Below, piece after piece: positions 40,614-49,237 of a stretch of 64,000 bases of DNA. The position numbers and the translations under genes were made by a program. The number at the start of each line of letters is the position of its first letter. Position 1 is the stretch's first letter. Origin of the DNA: Longispora fulva (GTDB taxonomy: Bacteria > Actinomycetota > Actinomycetes > Mycobacteriales > Micromonosporaceae); the NCBI RefSeq assembly GCF_015751905.1, contig NZ_JADOUF010000001.1, forward strand, positions 1,178,001 through 1,242,000, in the 5' to 3' direction. Below the pieces are notes generated by a model. The model saw nothing but the letters and a program-made list of their open reading frames with translations, was not told where the DNA came from and ran no database searches.

Positions 40614-40781
40614 CTAGAAGCGGAATCCGCTGGTCAGTGCCTTGTCGTGCGCGCGTTGGAACCGGGCCTCGGCGCGCTGGGCCTGGGTGCTGACCGCGTC
40701 CGAGCAGCCCTCGCAGAACCGGACCCCGGCGGCGACGGTGGCGGTACGGGCGGCGGACAGGCGGTGGAGAAGCGTGAACAT
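40614..40781 (-). CDS. 55-residue small protein with a single CxxC motif
   Basis: A small gene encoding a basic amphipathic N-terminus (MFTLLHRLSAARTATVAAGV), FCEGCSDAVSTQAQ and a basic helix RAEARFQRAHDKALTSGFRF. The CEGC pair could bind metal or form a disulfide; there is no signal peptide of normal form. AAGGGG is 7 bases before the ATG. A perfect 14-bp palindrome lies 51 bases upstream, next to TTGACG on the same strand (40850-40855), so it seems a regulated unit. I do not recognise a family. Short CxxC proteins are common and poorly known in actinomycetes. Confidence 0.6.
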   Translation of the reverse strand: MFTLLHRLSAARTATVAAGVRFCEGCSDAVSTQAQRAEARFQRAHDKALTSGFRF

Positions 40782-40831
40782 GTGCAAACCCCTTGTTTCG
40801 ACGTACCTCTAACCTCTGGTGTTGAGACTTC

Positions 40832-40845
40832 TCTCTAATTAGAGA
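40832..40845. promoter_or_regulatory. Perfect 14-bp AT-rich palindrome in an intergenic region
   Basis: TCTCTAATTAGAGA, a perfect dyad, stands out strongly in a GC-rich genome. It lies in the 227-base gap between the small CxxC gene (start 40781) and the M23 peptidase (start 41009). A TTGACG -35-like element at 40850-40855 on the minus strand directly adjoins it. Candidate operator for a MarR- or TetR-type repressor. Confidence 0.6.
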
Positions 40846-41008
40846 TCCGTCAAGGTATACGTGGCTGCCGTCACAGCACCGGGGCGGGCCGCCGGTCGGC
40901 GGGGTGGACGGCGTCTCCCGGCGGGGGCCAGGCGGGGCCGGAGCGGGCGAGACTGCCGGGCGGCGCACGCGGACGTGCGCCGTTCCGCTCATGTCAGGAG
41001 GCGGCGAC

Positions 41009-42361
41009 GTGCGACACCTCGCGCTGCTCGCGACCGCGATGCTCACCGGATGGCTCCCGGCCACCCTCCACCAGTCCGGCACCCCCGAACAGGCCGAACA
41101 CCAGGCCGGTGCCACCGAACAGGCCGAGCGCCGGGCCCCGGGGACCGGTGCCGATCTCGGCGCCGTGGTCGGCGAACACCTTCTCGCCGCCCGGGGCGCA
41201 CGACACGGCACCCCGCTGGTCGAGATCCGGCGCACGACCGGAGACGCCGGTGGCGCGGAGGCCGGTGCCGGCTGGGCGTTCGGGTCGGCGACCCTGCCGG
41301 TACCGGACGGCGTGGACGGCACGCCCGACTCCGCGCTGTTCGTGGCGCACGGCTCCGCTACCCGATGGGAGGTCGGGTTGGAGGGCACCCCGGCCTTCGC
41401 CCGCCTCGCCGGCCGGGCGCCCGCGACGGTGCTGCGCCCCGAGGAACGGGCGGTGTTCGCCGCCGGCTCCCCGGCCGGCCCCGTCGACACCGGCCTCGAA
41501 CTGCCCTGGGCGCGCGGTGACTCCTGGTACATGGGCGGCGGCCCGCACGGTAACGACGGCACCCACCGGCCGTTCAGCTCGGCGGACTTCACCGAGGGCC
41601 CCGGCCTCGACGGTCGGGTACTCGCCGCCGGCCCCGGCCTGGTCTACCGCAGCTGCGAGCGCGACGGCGGCGCACTGGTCAAGGTCGTGCACGACAACGG
41701 GTACACCACCACCTACTACCACATGCGCGACCTGGGCCCGGCGGCCGACGGGGCGCGGGTCGACGCCGGCGCGTACCTCGGGCACACCGGCACCCAGCTG
41801 CCCTGCGGCGGCCAGGCGACCGGGCCGCACGTGCACTTCACCCTGTGGCGGTCGGCGCCCGAGACGGAGCTGCCGCTGGACGGCCGGACGATCGGCGGGT
41901 GGACGTTCCACGAGGGACGAAACCCCTACGACGGGTACGCCGAGCGGCGCGGCCTACGGGTCGATCGGACCGGCGGCACCCTGACGAACCACGGCCCGAC
42001 CCCCGGCACACCTCCCACCACGACGCCGGCCACCCCGCCGGCCACGGTGCCGACGACGCCGCCCACCGTCCCGGGTACCCCGCCCACTGTCCCGGGCACG
42101 CCGCCCGCCGTGCCCGGGGTGCCGGCGGAGTCGGGGCTCGTGCGGGTCACGGCCCCCGGGTTCGCGTGGGTGCCGCTGTACCCGTCGGGATTCGTCATGG
42201 TCGGGCAGGATGTCCGGGTCGTCTGCGCGACCAGGGGCACCGTCGTCGCCGGGGTCCGGGGCCCCACGGACGTCTGGGTCCGGCTCGACGACACCCGGTG
42301 GATCAGCGAGGCGTACCTCGCCGGGACCGCCGTCGACCTCGCCCTGCCGGGGTGCCCGTGA
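41009..42361 (+). CDS. Secreted M23 (LytM-type) metallopeptidase with proline-rich tail
   Basis: A 450-residue exported protein. Signal peptide from the GTG at 41009 (RHLALLATAMLTGWLPATLH). The zinc site of the LytM domain is present: His180 and Asp184 (GGPHGNDGTH) and His274/276 (GPHVHFTL). A Thr/Pro-rich linker of PGTPPTVPGT units follows, then a C-terminal beta domain (about 375-450). M23 enzymes cut peptidoglycan cross-bridges or peptides. The ribosome binding site is AGGAGG 7 bases upstream. The stop overlaps the ATG of the mgtC-like gene (TGATG), so the two are co-translated. Confidence 0.85.
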   Translation: MRHLALLATAMLTGWLPATLHQSGTPEQAEHQAGATEQAERRAPGTGADLGAVVGEHLLAARGARHGTPLVEIRRTTGDAGGAEAGAGWAFGSATLPVPDGVDGTPDSALFVAHGSATRWEVGLEGTPAFARLAGRAPATVLRPEERAVFAAGSPAGPVDTGLELPWARGDSWYMGGGPHGNDGTHRPFSSADFTEGPGLDGRVLAAGPGLVYRSCERDGGALVKVVHDNGYTTTYYHMRDLGPAADGARVDAGAYLGHTGTQLPCGGQATGPHVHFTLWRSAPETELPLDGRTIGGWTFHEGRNPYDGYAERRGLRVDRTGGTLTNHGPTPGTPPTTTPATPPATVPTTPPTVPGTPPTVPGTPPAVPGVPAESGLVRVTAPGFAWVPLYPSGFVMVGQDVRVVCATRGTVVAGVRGPTDVWVRLDDTRWISEAYLAGTAVDLALPGCP

Positions 42362-43050
42362 TGACGCCGGCCACGTTCGCGCTGGGCCTCGGCACCGGCC
42401 TGGCCGCCGGCACCCTGATCGGCGTCGAACGCCAGTGGCGGCAGCGGATGGCGGGGCTGCGCACCCACGCGCTCGTCGCCGCCGGCGCGGCCATGTTCGT
42501 CATGCTCTCCGGCGCGTTCGTCGACTCCTCGCCCAGCCGGGTCGCCGCCCAGGTCGTCTCCGGCGTCGGCTTCCTCGGCGCCGGCGTGATCATGCGCGAC
42601 GGATTCACCGTCACCGGGATCAACACCGCCGCCACCCTGTGGTGCTCGGCGGCCGTCGGCAGCCTGGCCGGCGCCCGCCAGTACGGCTACGCCCTCGCGG
42701 CCGGGGCCGCCGTCGTCGCCGTCAACGTGGTGCTCCGCGCCGCCGCCCGCCGGATCGACCGCGAACCCGGCTCCGGGGACGAGGTCGTCACCTCCTGGCG
42801 GGTGGAGACCACGCTCGGACCACCCGACGACGGTCACGTCCGCGCCCTGCTGCTCGGCGCGCTGAGAGCCGTCGACGGAGCCCGGCTGCAGGCGGTGGAG
42901 ACCGTGCGGACGGCCGGCGAGATACGGATCCGCGCCGACCTGACGGGTACGGCGGAGGCCGCCCCGGCGCTCGACGCGGCCCTCGCGGTCCTCGGCGGCG
43001 AACCGGCCGTGACGGCGGTGTCCTGGCGCCAGCTCGAGACCCGCCCGTAG
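42361..43050 (+). CDS. MgtC/SapB family membrane protein
   Basis: A 229-residue protein. MgtC-type segments: LGLGTGLAAGTLIGVERQWR, GLRTHALVAAGAAMFVMLSG, VVSGVGFLGAGVIMRDGFTV and GINTAATLWCSAAVGSLAGA, then a C-terminal soluble ACT-like domain. Family members act in adaptation to low Mg2+ or in virulence; the Arg/Gly motifs in the membrane part are intact. Its ATG overlaps the stop of the M23 peptidase. The pair peptidase plus MgtC is a less usual arrangement. Confidence 0.88.
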   Translation: MTPATFALGLGTGLAAGTLIGVERQWRQRMAGLRTHALVAAGAAMFVMLSGAFVDSSPSRVAAQVVSGVGFLGAGVIMRDGFTVTGINTAATLWCSAAVGSLAGARQYGYALAAGAAVVAVNVVLRAAARRIDREPGSGDEVVTSWRVETTLGPPDDGHVRALLLGALRAVDGARLQAVETVRTAGEIRIRADLTGTAEAAPALDAALAVLGGEPAVTAVSWRQLETRP

Positions 43051-43169
43051 CCACCGACGCCCCTGTAGCTCGCCGACCCGTACGTGGCCCGCCGACCCGC
43101 ACGGCCGGACGGTCAGGCGATGCCGGGCCCGGTGGTGGTGTGCCGATGTGGCGGGTCGGCGGCGTGCCG

Positions 43170-43589
43170 TCAGAGGACGAGGTTGTCGTCGGAGTCGAAG
43201 ATCCAGCCGTCCTCGTACAGCACCTCGAACAGGTGGCCGTCCAGGTCGGTGAAGTAGCCGCTGTGCCCCCACGCGTTGGCCCCGGCCGGCCGGGTCACCG
43301 TGGCCCCGAGTTCCTCGGTCCTCGCCATGACCCGGTAGACCTCGTCGGCGCTGCGGGCCACGTACGCGAGCGCGAAGCCGGCGAACCCGCCAGCCCCGTG
43401 GTCGACGAGCCGGGCGTCGGCGGCGAACGCCTCCCGGGACTGGAACGCGATCGCGACGCCGCCGAGGTCGAACAGCGCGAACTCGTCCGAGCCGGCAGTG
43501 GCACGCTTCCAGCCGAGCTCCTGGTAGAACGCCACGGACCGCGCCACGTCGGCCACGCCGAGCAGGATCAGGTTGAGTCGCTGGCGCAT
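43170..43589 (-). CDS. VOC superfamily protein, third gene of a two-component operon
   Basis: A 139-residue VOC protein: LNLILLGVADVARSVAFYQE, FALFDLGGVAIAFQSR, FAGFALAYVARSADEVYRVM and GHSGYFTDLDGHLFEVLYED. GGAG precedes the ATG by about 6 bases. Its 5' end overlaps the 3' end of the histidine kinase gene by 22 bases in the same direction, so it is probably the last gene of the response-regulator/kinase operon. Confidence 0.82.
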   Translation of the reverse strand: MRQRLNLILLGVADVARSVAFYQELGWKRATAGSDEFALFDLGGVAIAFQSREAFAADARLVDHGAGGFAGFALAYVARSADEVYRVMARTEELGATVTRPAGANAWGHSGYFTDLDGHLFEVLYEDGWIFDSDDNLVL

Positions 43590-45013
43590 GGGTGGTCTCC
43601 TGCTCGCGGTACCGGGAGCGTCATCCTGCCACGGTCCGCGAGGGGGAGCACCAGGCGGACGGCGTAGCCACCACCGACGGGTCCCGCCGCAAGCCGGCCG
43701 CCGAGCAGGGCCGCCCGCTCCCGCATCCCGAGCAGCCCGTGCCCGCCCCCAGGCAACCTGGGCCCGCCGTCCCCGGGCCGGGGCGGTGGGGTCCCGTTGA
43801 CCACTTCGGTGCGCAGTTCACCGGCCGTGCGGGACACCGAAACCGTGGTCGCGGTTCCCGGTGCGTGTTTGCGGATGTTGGTCAGGGCCTCCTGCACCGT
43901 GCGGTACACGGCGCGTTGCAGTGCCTCGGGCACGGCACCGGTGTCCGGCAGACCCGCGAACACGGCGCCCTCATGTTCGCCGACCAGCGCCGGCAGGTCC
44001 GCGAGTCCGGGGTGCCTCCGCCGGTCGGCCACTTCCAGCTCGGGGAACTCCCGGTCACCGGCCAGTTCGAAGGCGTCCCGGCCAGCGCCCACCACCTCGA
44101 ACCGGGGGACGTTCTCGGGCCGGCTGGTGCCATCCTCGGCTCCATCCTCGGCTCCGGCCTCGGCCCCGGGGGAGGTGGTCGGTGGTCCGGGCGGGCAGGA
44201 GCGGAGGATGCCGACCATGTGCCGCAGCTCCTCGAGAGTGAGTGCGGCGCGTCGGCGGATCTCCTCCGCGGCCTGGCGACCGGCGTCGTCGGCGGCCCCG
44301 ACCCGCCATGCCGCGGCCGTCACCGCGATCAGACTGACCTGGTGCGACACGATGTCGTGCATCTCGCGGGCGAGCCGGGCGCGCTCGGCGGCGAGGACCC
44401 GCTGGGTGGTCCACTCCCGCTCGCGGGCCCGGCGTTCGGCGAGTTCCGCGAGGCGGACGACGAGTTCGGCGCGGGTCCGGACGGCCAGGCCGAGGGCTGC
44501 GGGTGCGCATGCGGTCAGGACGCCGTAGATCACGGACCGGGCCAGTTCGTCGGGGCGCTGGGTGAGCAGGTCGGCGAGCGGCCAGGGCAGGATCGCGCCG
44601 AGGGCGACGACGGCGGTGGCGGCGTACAGCCTCCAGCGCCGGTGTTCGACCGTCGCCACCGCGTACAGGGCGAAGACGGCGGCGAGGACGGCCACGCCGT
44701 CGTAAAGGCCGGGGAGTACCAGGAGGAGGGTGGTGCGGGGCCGGCGACGCCGCAGGAGCAGGGCCGCGGCCGACAGCAGCGAGCAGGCGTAGGACGGGTG
44801 GCCGGCGGGCGGGGCGGTGAGCTGCACGTCGGCGGCCGCGACCGCGACCAGCGCCACGTCGCCCAGCCTCCGCCGGATCACGGCCCGGACCGGGTCGGAG
44901 AACCGGCGCTGCCGGACCCGTCGGGCCGGATCCGCCCACGGGCGGGGGGCCGGGCCCGACGCGGGCCGGGGCGACCAGCGAGGGGTCGGGTCCGGCGATC
45001 GGCGACGGATCAC
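43568..45013 (-). CDS. NarL-type sensor histidine kinase (HisKA_3)
   Basis: About 481 residues. Hydrophobic segments lie in the first 170 residues (LVAVAAADVQL, LLLVLPGLYDGVAVLAAVFA, IYGVLTACAPAALGLAV). Dimerisation/phosphoacceptor region: ARLAREMHDIVSHQVSLIAV, with the phosphorylated His in MHDIVSH. The ATPase domain has VQEALTNIRKHAPG and GGHGLLGMRERAALLGG. The start is uncertain: GTG at 45013 is a plausible choice because it avoids overlap with the regulator gene; GTG around 44881 is another. It forms an operon with the response regulator upstream. Confidence 0.82.
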   Translation of the reverse strand: MIRRRSPDPTPRWSPRPASGPAPRPWADPARRVRQRRFSDPVRAVIRRRLGDVALVAVAAADVQLTAPPAGHPSYACSLLSAAALLLRRRRPRTTLLLVLPGLYDGVAVLAAVFALYAVATVEHRRWRLYAATAVVALGAILPWPLADLLTQRPDELARSVIYGVLTACAPAALGLAVRTRAELVVRLAELAERRAREREWTTQRVLAAERARLAREMHDIVSHQVSLIAVTAAAWRVGAADDAGRQAAEEIRRRAALTLEELRHMVGILRSCPPGPPTTSPGAEAGAEDGAEDGTSRPENVPRFEVVGAGRDAFELAGDREFPELEVADRRRHPGLADLPALVGEHEGAVFAGLPDTGAVPEALQRAVYRTVQEALTNIRKHAPGTATTVSVSRTAGELRTEVVNGTPPPRPGDGGPRLPGGGHGLLGMRERAALLGGRLAAGPVGGGYAVRLVLPLADRGRMTLPVPRAGDHPCASDST

Positions 45014-45089
45014 GGCCGGTGCCGCACGTCGCGGGTCGGAGCCGGTCGGCGGCCGGGCCTGGCCCGGGTCATGTCGGGCGCTCGGCGGG

Positions 45090-45740
45090 TCACGCCCCGC
45101 CGTGTTCGACGAGCCCCGCCCGGTGTGCGATGCCGGCGGCCTGCACACGGTTGACCGCGCGGAGCTTCACCAGCAGGGCGCTGACGTGGTCCTTGACGGT
45201 GCCGGACGCGAGGTACAGCCGGTCGGCGATCTCCGCGTTGGACAGCCCGGTGGCGAGCAGCGCCAGCACGTCGAGCTCCCGGCCGGACAGCTCCGCGACC
45301 CGGGCCCGCGCGGTCGGGCACGGCCCTGACCGCAGATACCCGTCGACGACCAGTGTCGCGACCTGCGGGGACAGCACCGTGCCCCCGGCGGCCAGCGCCC
45401 GCACGGCGGCGATCAGCTCGGCGGGCTCGGTGTCCTTGAGCAGGAAGCCGGACGCCCCGGACCGCAGCGCCTCGTGCACGTGGGCGTCCATGTCGAACGT
45501 CGTCAGCATCGCCACCGCCAGCGGACAGCTCAGGGCGCGCAGCCGGCGGAGCACGGTCAGTCCGTCCACGTCGGGCATCCGGATGTCCACCAGGGCCACC
45601 CGGGGCCGGTGCCGCCGGGTCGTCTCCACGGCTTCGGCGCCCGTCGCGGTCAGCACCTCGAAGTCGCCGGCCGACAAGAGGATCGCGCCGAGGCCCGAAC
45701 GCACCAAAGCCTCGTCGTCGACCACAAGCACTCGCACCAC
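45090..45740 (-). CDS. NarL/FixJ family response regulator
   Basis: A 216-residue regulator. Receiver domain with Asp8/9 (VLVVDDEALVRSGL), phospho-acceptor Asp52 (VALVDIRMPDVDGL), Thr and Lys in VAMLTTFD and FLLKDTEPAEL. C-terminal LuxR HTH: ELSGRELDVLALLATGLSNA, IADRLYLASGTVKDHVSALL. GTG at 45740 follows GAGGGGG. It is the first gene of the operon with the histidine kinase and a VOC protein; a perfect palindrome at 45812 may be its autoregulation site. Confidence 0.9.
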   Translation of the reverse strand: MVRVLVVDDEALVRSGLGAILLSAGDFEVLTATGAEAVETTRRHRPRVALVDIRMPDVDGLTVLRRLRALSCPLAVAMLTTFDMDAHVHEALRSGASGFLLKDTEPAELIAAVRALAAGGTVLSPQVATLVVDGYLRSGPCPTARARVAELSGRELDVLALLATGLSNAEIADRLYLASGTVKDHVSALLVKLRAVNRVQAAGIAHRAGLVEHGGA

Positions 45741-45811
45741 GTGTACCCCCTCAAGACACCCGATCATGCCGAGTCAAGGGGGCCGGGGGCCAGGGTCCGT
45801 CATACACAAGA

Positions 45812-45826
45812 GGTGTGAATCACACC
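45812..45826 (-). promoter_or_regulatory. Perfect 15-bp palindrome upstream of the two-component operon
   Basis: GGTGTGA-A-TCACACC (45812-45826), 72 bases before the response regulator start, in a 320-base gap. No -10/-35 pair is obvious. It is a natural candidate for the response regulator binding site. The rest of the gap (45827-46063) has nothing I can support. Confidence 0.55.
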
Positions 45827-46063
45827 GAACCGGCGGGGCGGCCCCCGCCGCCCAGGGGAAGACACCCATCATTGTGTACACCGGGTAGCCGCGCGGCCAC
45901 AGATGTCAGGGGAGGCATGAGTGGGTCGCCGCGACGCCTCCCGTCGGCCCCACGGCACCCGGGCGCGGGCCGTGGACCGGAGGCTGACGCCGGTGCCTCG
46001 GAGGGGGGACGACCGGAGGAACCCGGGTCGGGCCCCTCCGTAGTCAGATGACGGGTTTGATCT

Positions 46064-46393
46064 CTAGTCGACGACGAACAGGCGTGCGCCGGTCGTCGTG
46101 CTCGACCGGTGCGCCTCGGTGTCGTCTCCCACCTGGTAGCTGCTGCCGGCCTCCAGCGTGACGGTGTCGCCGTTGGCGAGTTCCGTGGTCAGGGTGCCCT
46201 CCAGGACGAGCAGGACGTGGCCTTTGTCGCACCAGTGGTCGGCGAGATAGCCGGGGCTGTAGTCGACCATCCGCACCCGCAGGTCGCCGAACCGCCGGGT
46301 CCGCCAGGTCGCGGTGCCGGTCGTGCCCGGGTGGTCGGTGGCGGGCACGAGGGCCCAGTCGGTCGTGCCGAACGGCACCGAGTCGATCTTCAT
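46064..46393 (-). CDS. DHCW-motif cupin protein
   Basis: A 109-residue single cupin: VDYSPGYLADHWCDKGHVLLVLEGTLTTELANGD, with the ADHWCDKGHVL segment of the DHCW-type cupins, which carries the metal-site His residues (strings kept short here: ADHWCDKGHVL). The remaining part is DTVTLEAGSSYQVGDD. Function unknown. Divergent from pth2 with only 25 bases between start codons, so a shared promoter region; the ribosome binding site is weak. Confidence 0.8.
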   Translation of the reverse strand: MKIDSVPFGTTDWALVPATDHPGTTGTATWRTRRFGDLRVRMVDYSPGYLADHWCDKGHVLLVLEGTLTTELANGDTVTLEAGSSYQVGDDTEAHRSSTTTGARLFVVD

Positions 46394-46418
46394 GGGGTCA
46401 CCGTAGCGCGGGGGTAGA

Positions 46419-46775
46419 GTGCCGGTCGTGGCTCACAAACTCGTCGTCGTCGTGCGCACCGACCTCGCCATGGGCAAGGGCAAGATCGCCGCCCAGGCCG
46501 CGCACGCCGCGGTCGGCGCGGTGCTGCGCAATCTCGGCACCCCGGTCCTCGTGGACTGGCTGCGCGACGGCCAGCCGAAGGTCGTGCTGCGGGTGAGCGG
46601 CGAGGACCAGTTGGGCGAGGTGTGCGCCGCGGCCGAGGCGGCCGGCCTGCCGGTCGAGGTGATCCACGACGCCGGACGGACCCAGGTGGATCCCGGCACG
46701 GCCACGTGCTGCGCCATCGGCCCGGCGCTGATCGCCGACATCGACGCGGTCGCCGGCACCCTGTCGCTGCTCTGA
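46419..46775 (+). CDS. pth2: Peptidyl-tRNA hydrolase, Pth2 family
   Basis: A 118-residue protein (or 115 from GTG 46428). The start reads VVVVRTDLAMGKGKIAAQAA, with VKTD-like and GKxAAQ motifs, and the end TQVDPGTATCCAIGPALIAD with the PxS/T-TxLAIGP motif of the Pth2 fold. It hydrolyses peptidyl-tRNA that drops off ribosomes. Pth2 is best known from archaea and eukaryotes; a bacterial copy beside the normal Pth1 is found in several actinomycetes. GGGGGT lies 4 bases before GTG 46419. Confidence 0.85.
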   Translation: MPVVAHKLVVVVRTDLAMGKGKIAAQAAHAAVGAVLRNLGTPVLVDWLRDGQPKVVLRVSGEDQLGEVCAAAEAAGLPVEVIHDAGRTQVDPGTATCCAIGPALIADIDAVAGTLSLL

Positions 46776-47157
46776 CCGCACGCGGCCCCGGGGCCGCCGT
46801 GCCGGAGGGCCGTGCCGACCGTGCCGGAGGGCGGCCGGAGGACCGTGCCGGACCGCCCGGGCGTTCCGGCCGTGGGGGCCCTCCCGGGTGCGCCAGGCGG
46901 CGCGGCTGGCCCGGTGCGCGCCCACCCGGACTCGGCCGTCCTGGTTCCCAGGCCTCGCGGCGACGGCCTTCCGATCCCCTCGCGTTGTGACACCCCGGGC
47001 CCGGTCGGCCTGCCGCGCTCCCGCACGCGTCCACACAGGTTGGTCGGTTGTCCGACCAGTCGGACATCGCTGGTCACGCTCGGTGCCGGCCGGCGCGGAA
47101 ACGTCGAGAGCGTCGCGACTCTCCGGAGTGGAGGGGCGTCAATGTGTTTCATCAATC
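46776..47157. other. GC-rich intergenic region
   Basis: 382 bases without a supported gene. It holds a 16-bp perfect palindrome GCGGCCCC/GGGGCCGC (46782-46797) with no loop just after pth2, possibly a terminator, and imperfect repeats of CCGTGCCGGAGGGC (about 46798-46850). The rest is unremarkable. Confidence 0.4.
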
Positions 47158-47208
47158 TTTACTCAGGTTACAAGCGCTGTTATACATGCCCTCGTGACGC
47201 ACGTCACG
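47158..47208 (+). promoter_or_regulatory. Promoter of the thermolysin-type protease with palindrome at the start site
   Basis: TTTACT (47158-47163), 17 bases, TATACA (47181-47186). At the predicted start site lies CGTGACG-CA-CGTCACG (47193-47208), a perfect 16-bp dyad. A protein bound there would block transcription initiation or early elongation. The surrounding 60 bases are markedly AT-rich. Confidence 0.65.
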
Positions 47209-47234
47209 AACCCCTCAGTGAATGGGAGGCTCCG

Positions 47235-49199
47235 GTGAACAGATCTGTCGCCGCGGTGGGAACCGTGGTCTTGATCGCCGGAATGGCAACAGGGGTCGCA
47301 TCGCTCGCGAACGCGACGCCCTCGGTACCCAGTCAGAGCACGGCCATCGCGCAGGCCAACGCCGCCCTCGCGGCGCACCGGGACGCGATCCGTGGCGCCG
47401 ACGGCGACGCGTACGCCGTCAACCGCACGGTCGTCGACAGCAACACGGGCGCGACCCACACCCGCTACACCCGCACCTACAAGGGTCTCGACGTGCTCGG
47501 CGGCGACTTCGTCGTGCACAACGCGCCCGGCGGGAGCTTCTCCTCCGCCACGGTCGGGCTGACCGCCCCGCTGCGGATCAGCACCACCGCGGGCATCACG
47601 GCGGAGGCGGCCACCAGCGCCGCGGCCACGGTGTTCCAGGGCACCCTCGCCAAGGCCGGGGCCCCGACCCTGGTCGTGGACGCCACCGCCGAGGGCGCGG
47701 CCGTCCTCGCGTACGAGGTCACGCTGTCGGGCGTCAAGGCCGACCAGACCCCGAGCGAGCTGCACGTGATCGTCGACGCGAACAGCGGCGCGGTCCGGGG
47801 CTCCAGCGACGAGGTCAAGCAGGTCACCGGCACGGGCAAGAGCCTGTACTCGGGCACCGTCTCCATCGACACGACCCCCTCGTACTCGATGGTCGACCCG
47901 GTCCGGGGCAACGGCACCACCTGTGACCTGAACAACGGCACCAGCACGTGTACGACGTTCACCGACGCCGACAACACGTGGGGCAGCGGCACCACCGCCG
48001 ACCGCGCGTCGGCCGGCGTGGACGCCCACTACGGCGCCGCGAAGACGTTCGACTACTTCAAGAACGTGCACGGCCGCAACGGCATCTTCGGCAACGGCAC
48101 GGGCGTCAAGAGCCGGGTGCACTACGGCAACAACTACGTGAACGCGTTCTGGGACGGCGCCCAGATGACGTACGGCGACGGCAACGGCAAGCCCCTCGTC
48201 GCCATCGACGTCGCCGGCCACGAGATGGGCCACGGCATCACGGAGAACATCATCCCGGGCGGCCTGACCTACTCGGGCGAGTCCGGCGGCCTCAACGAGT
48301 CGGCGTCAGACATCTGGGGCAACATGGTGGAGTTCTACGCCGCCAGCGCCGCGGACCCGGGTGACTACAACGTCGGCGAGAAGATCGACATCAACGGCAA
48401 CGGCACCCCGCTGCGCTACATGTACGACCCGAAGAAGGACGGCGCGTCCAAGAACTGCTGGTACAACGGTGTCGGCAACGTGGACGTGCACTACTCCTCG
48501 GGCGTCGGCAACCTCGCCTACTTCTTCCTGGCCGAGGGCAGCGGCAACACCGCCTACGGCACCGCCCCGCTGTGCGCGGGCGGCACCACGGTCACCGGTG
48601 TCGGCCGGGCCAAGGCCGAGAAGATCTGGTACCGGGCCATGGATGTCTACTTCACCAGCTCCACGAAGTACGTCGCCACCGGCACCAACGACGCGCGTGC
48701 CGCGACCCTGTCGGCGGCCACCGACCTGTACGGCCTGTGCTCCGCGGAGTACAAGACCGTCCAGGACGCGTGGAAGGGTGTCGCCGTGACCGGCGAGGAC
48801 GCCCCGTGCGGCGGTACCCCGACCGCGTCGCCGACCGTCAGCCCGACCGCCGGCACCTGCGGCGCCGTCACCAACGGCACCGACGTCGCGATCCCGGACA
48901 ACACCACGGTGTCCAGCAGCGTCGTGATCGCCGGCTGCGCCGGCAACGCCTCGGCCACCTCCCAGGTGGAGGTGCACATCGTGCACACCTACATCGGTGA
49001 CCTGGTCGTCTCCCTGATCGCGCCCGACGGCTCCGCCTACGTCCTGCACAACCGGGCCGGCGGCAGCACGGACAACATCAACCAGACCTACACGGTCAAC
49101 CTGTCGACCGAGGCCCGCAACGGCACCTGGAAACTCCAGGTCCAGGACGCGGCCGCGCTCGACACCGGCAAGATCGACACCTGGACGCTGACGCTCTAG
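47235..49199 (+). CDS. Secreted thermolysin-type (M4) metalloprotease with C-terminal P domain
   Basis: A 654-residue pre-pro-enzyme. Signal peptide (VAAVGTVVLIAGMATGVAS); propeptide with FTP and PepSY-like parts (about 35-205; HTRYTRTYKGLDVLGGDF, then LHVIVDANSGAVRG); mature M4 domain with zinc-binding His329 and His333 in HEMGH and the third ligand in GGLNESASDIWGN; substrate motif NAFWDG; then a Pro/Thr linker and a P/homoB (proprotein convertase-like) domain (about 545-654; YIGDLVVSLIAPDG, GTWKLQVQDAA). GTG 47235 follows GGGAGG. It is secreted and self-processed. Confidence 0.92.
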   Translation: MNRSVAAVGTVVLIAGMATGVASLANATPSVPSQSTAIAQANAALAAHRDAIRGADGDAYAVNRTVVDSNTGATHTRYTRTYKGLDVLGGDFVVHNAPGGSFSSATVGLTAPLRISTTAGITAEAATSAAATVFQGTLAKAGAPTLVVDATAEGAAVLAYEVTLSGVKADQTPSELHVIVDANSGAVRGSSDEVKQVTGTGKSLYSGTVSIDTTPSYSMVDPVRGNGTTCDLNNGTSTCTTFTDADNTWGSGTTADRASAGVDAHYGAAKTFDYFKNVHGRNGIFGNGTGVKSRVHYGNNYVNAFWDGAQMTYGDGNGKPLVAIDVAGHEMGHGITENIIPGGLTYSGESGGLNESASDIWGNMVEFYAASAADPGDYNVGEKIDINGNGTPLRYMYDPKKDGASKNCWYNGVGNVDVHYSSGVGNLAYFFLAEGSGNTAYGTAPLCAGGTTVTGVGRAKAEKIWYRAMDVYFTSSTKYVATGTNDARAATLSAATDLYGLCSAEYKTVQDAWKGVAVTGEDAPCGGTPTASPTVSPTAGTCGAVTNGTDVAIPDNTTVSSSVVIAGCAGNASATSQVEVHIVHTYIGDLVVSLIAPDGSAYVLHNRAGGSTDNINQTYTVNLSTEARNGTWKLQVQDAAALDTGKIDTWTLTL

Positions 49200-49237
49200 G
49201 TACGCGGACGAGGGGCCGGTCGCCAGTCACCCGGGGC

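Noticed and set aside
45013-45148. Longer N-terminus for the histidine kinase
   Set aside because: The frame is open upstream but overlaps the response regulator gene by 59 bases and is a Pro/Arg-rich low-complexity string; the start remains uncertain.
45917-46051. Small frame of 44 residues after AGGGGAGGC
   Set aside because: Spacing between purine run and ATG is one base, composition is Pro/Gly/Arg low-complexity and no family is evident; treated as chance.
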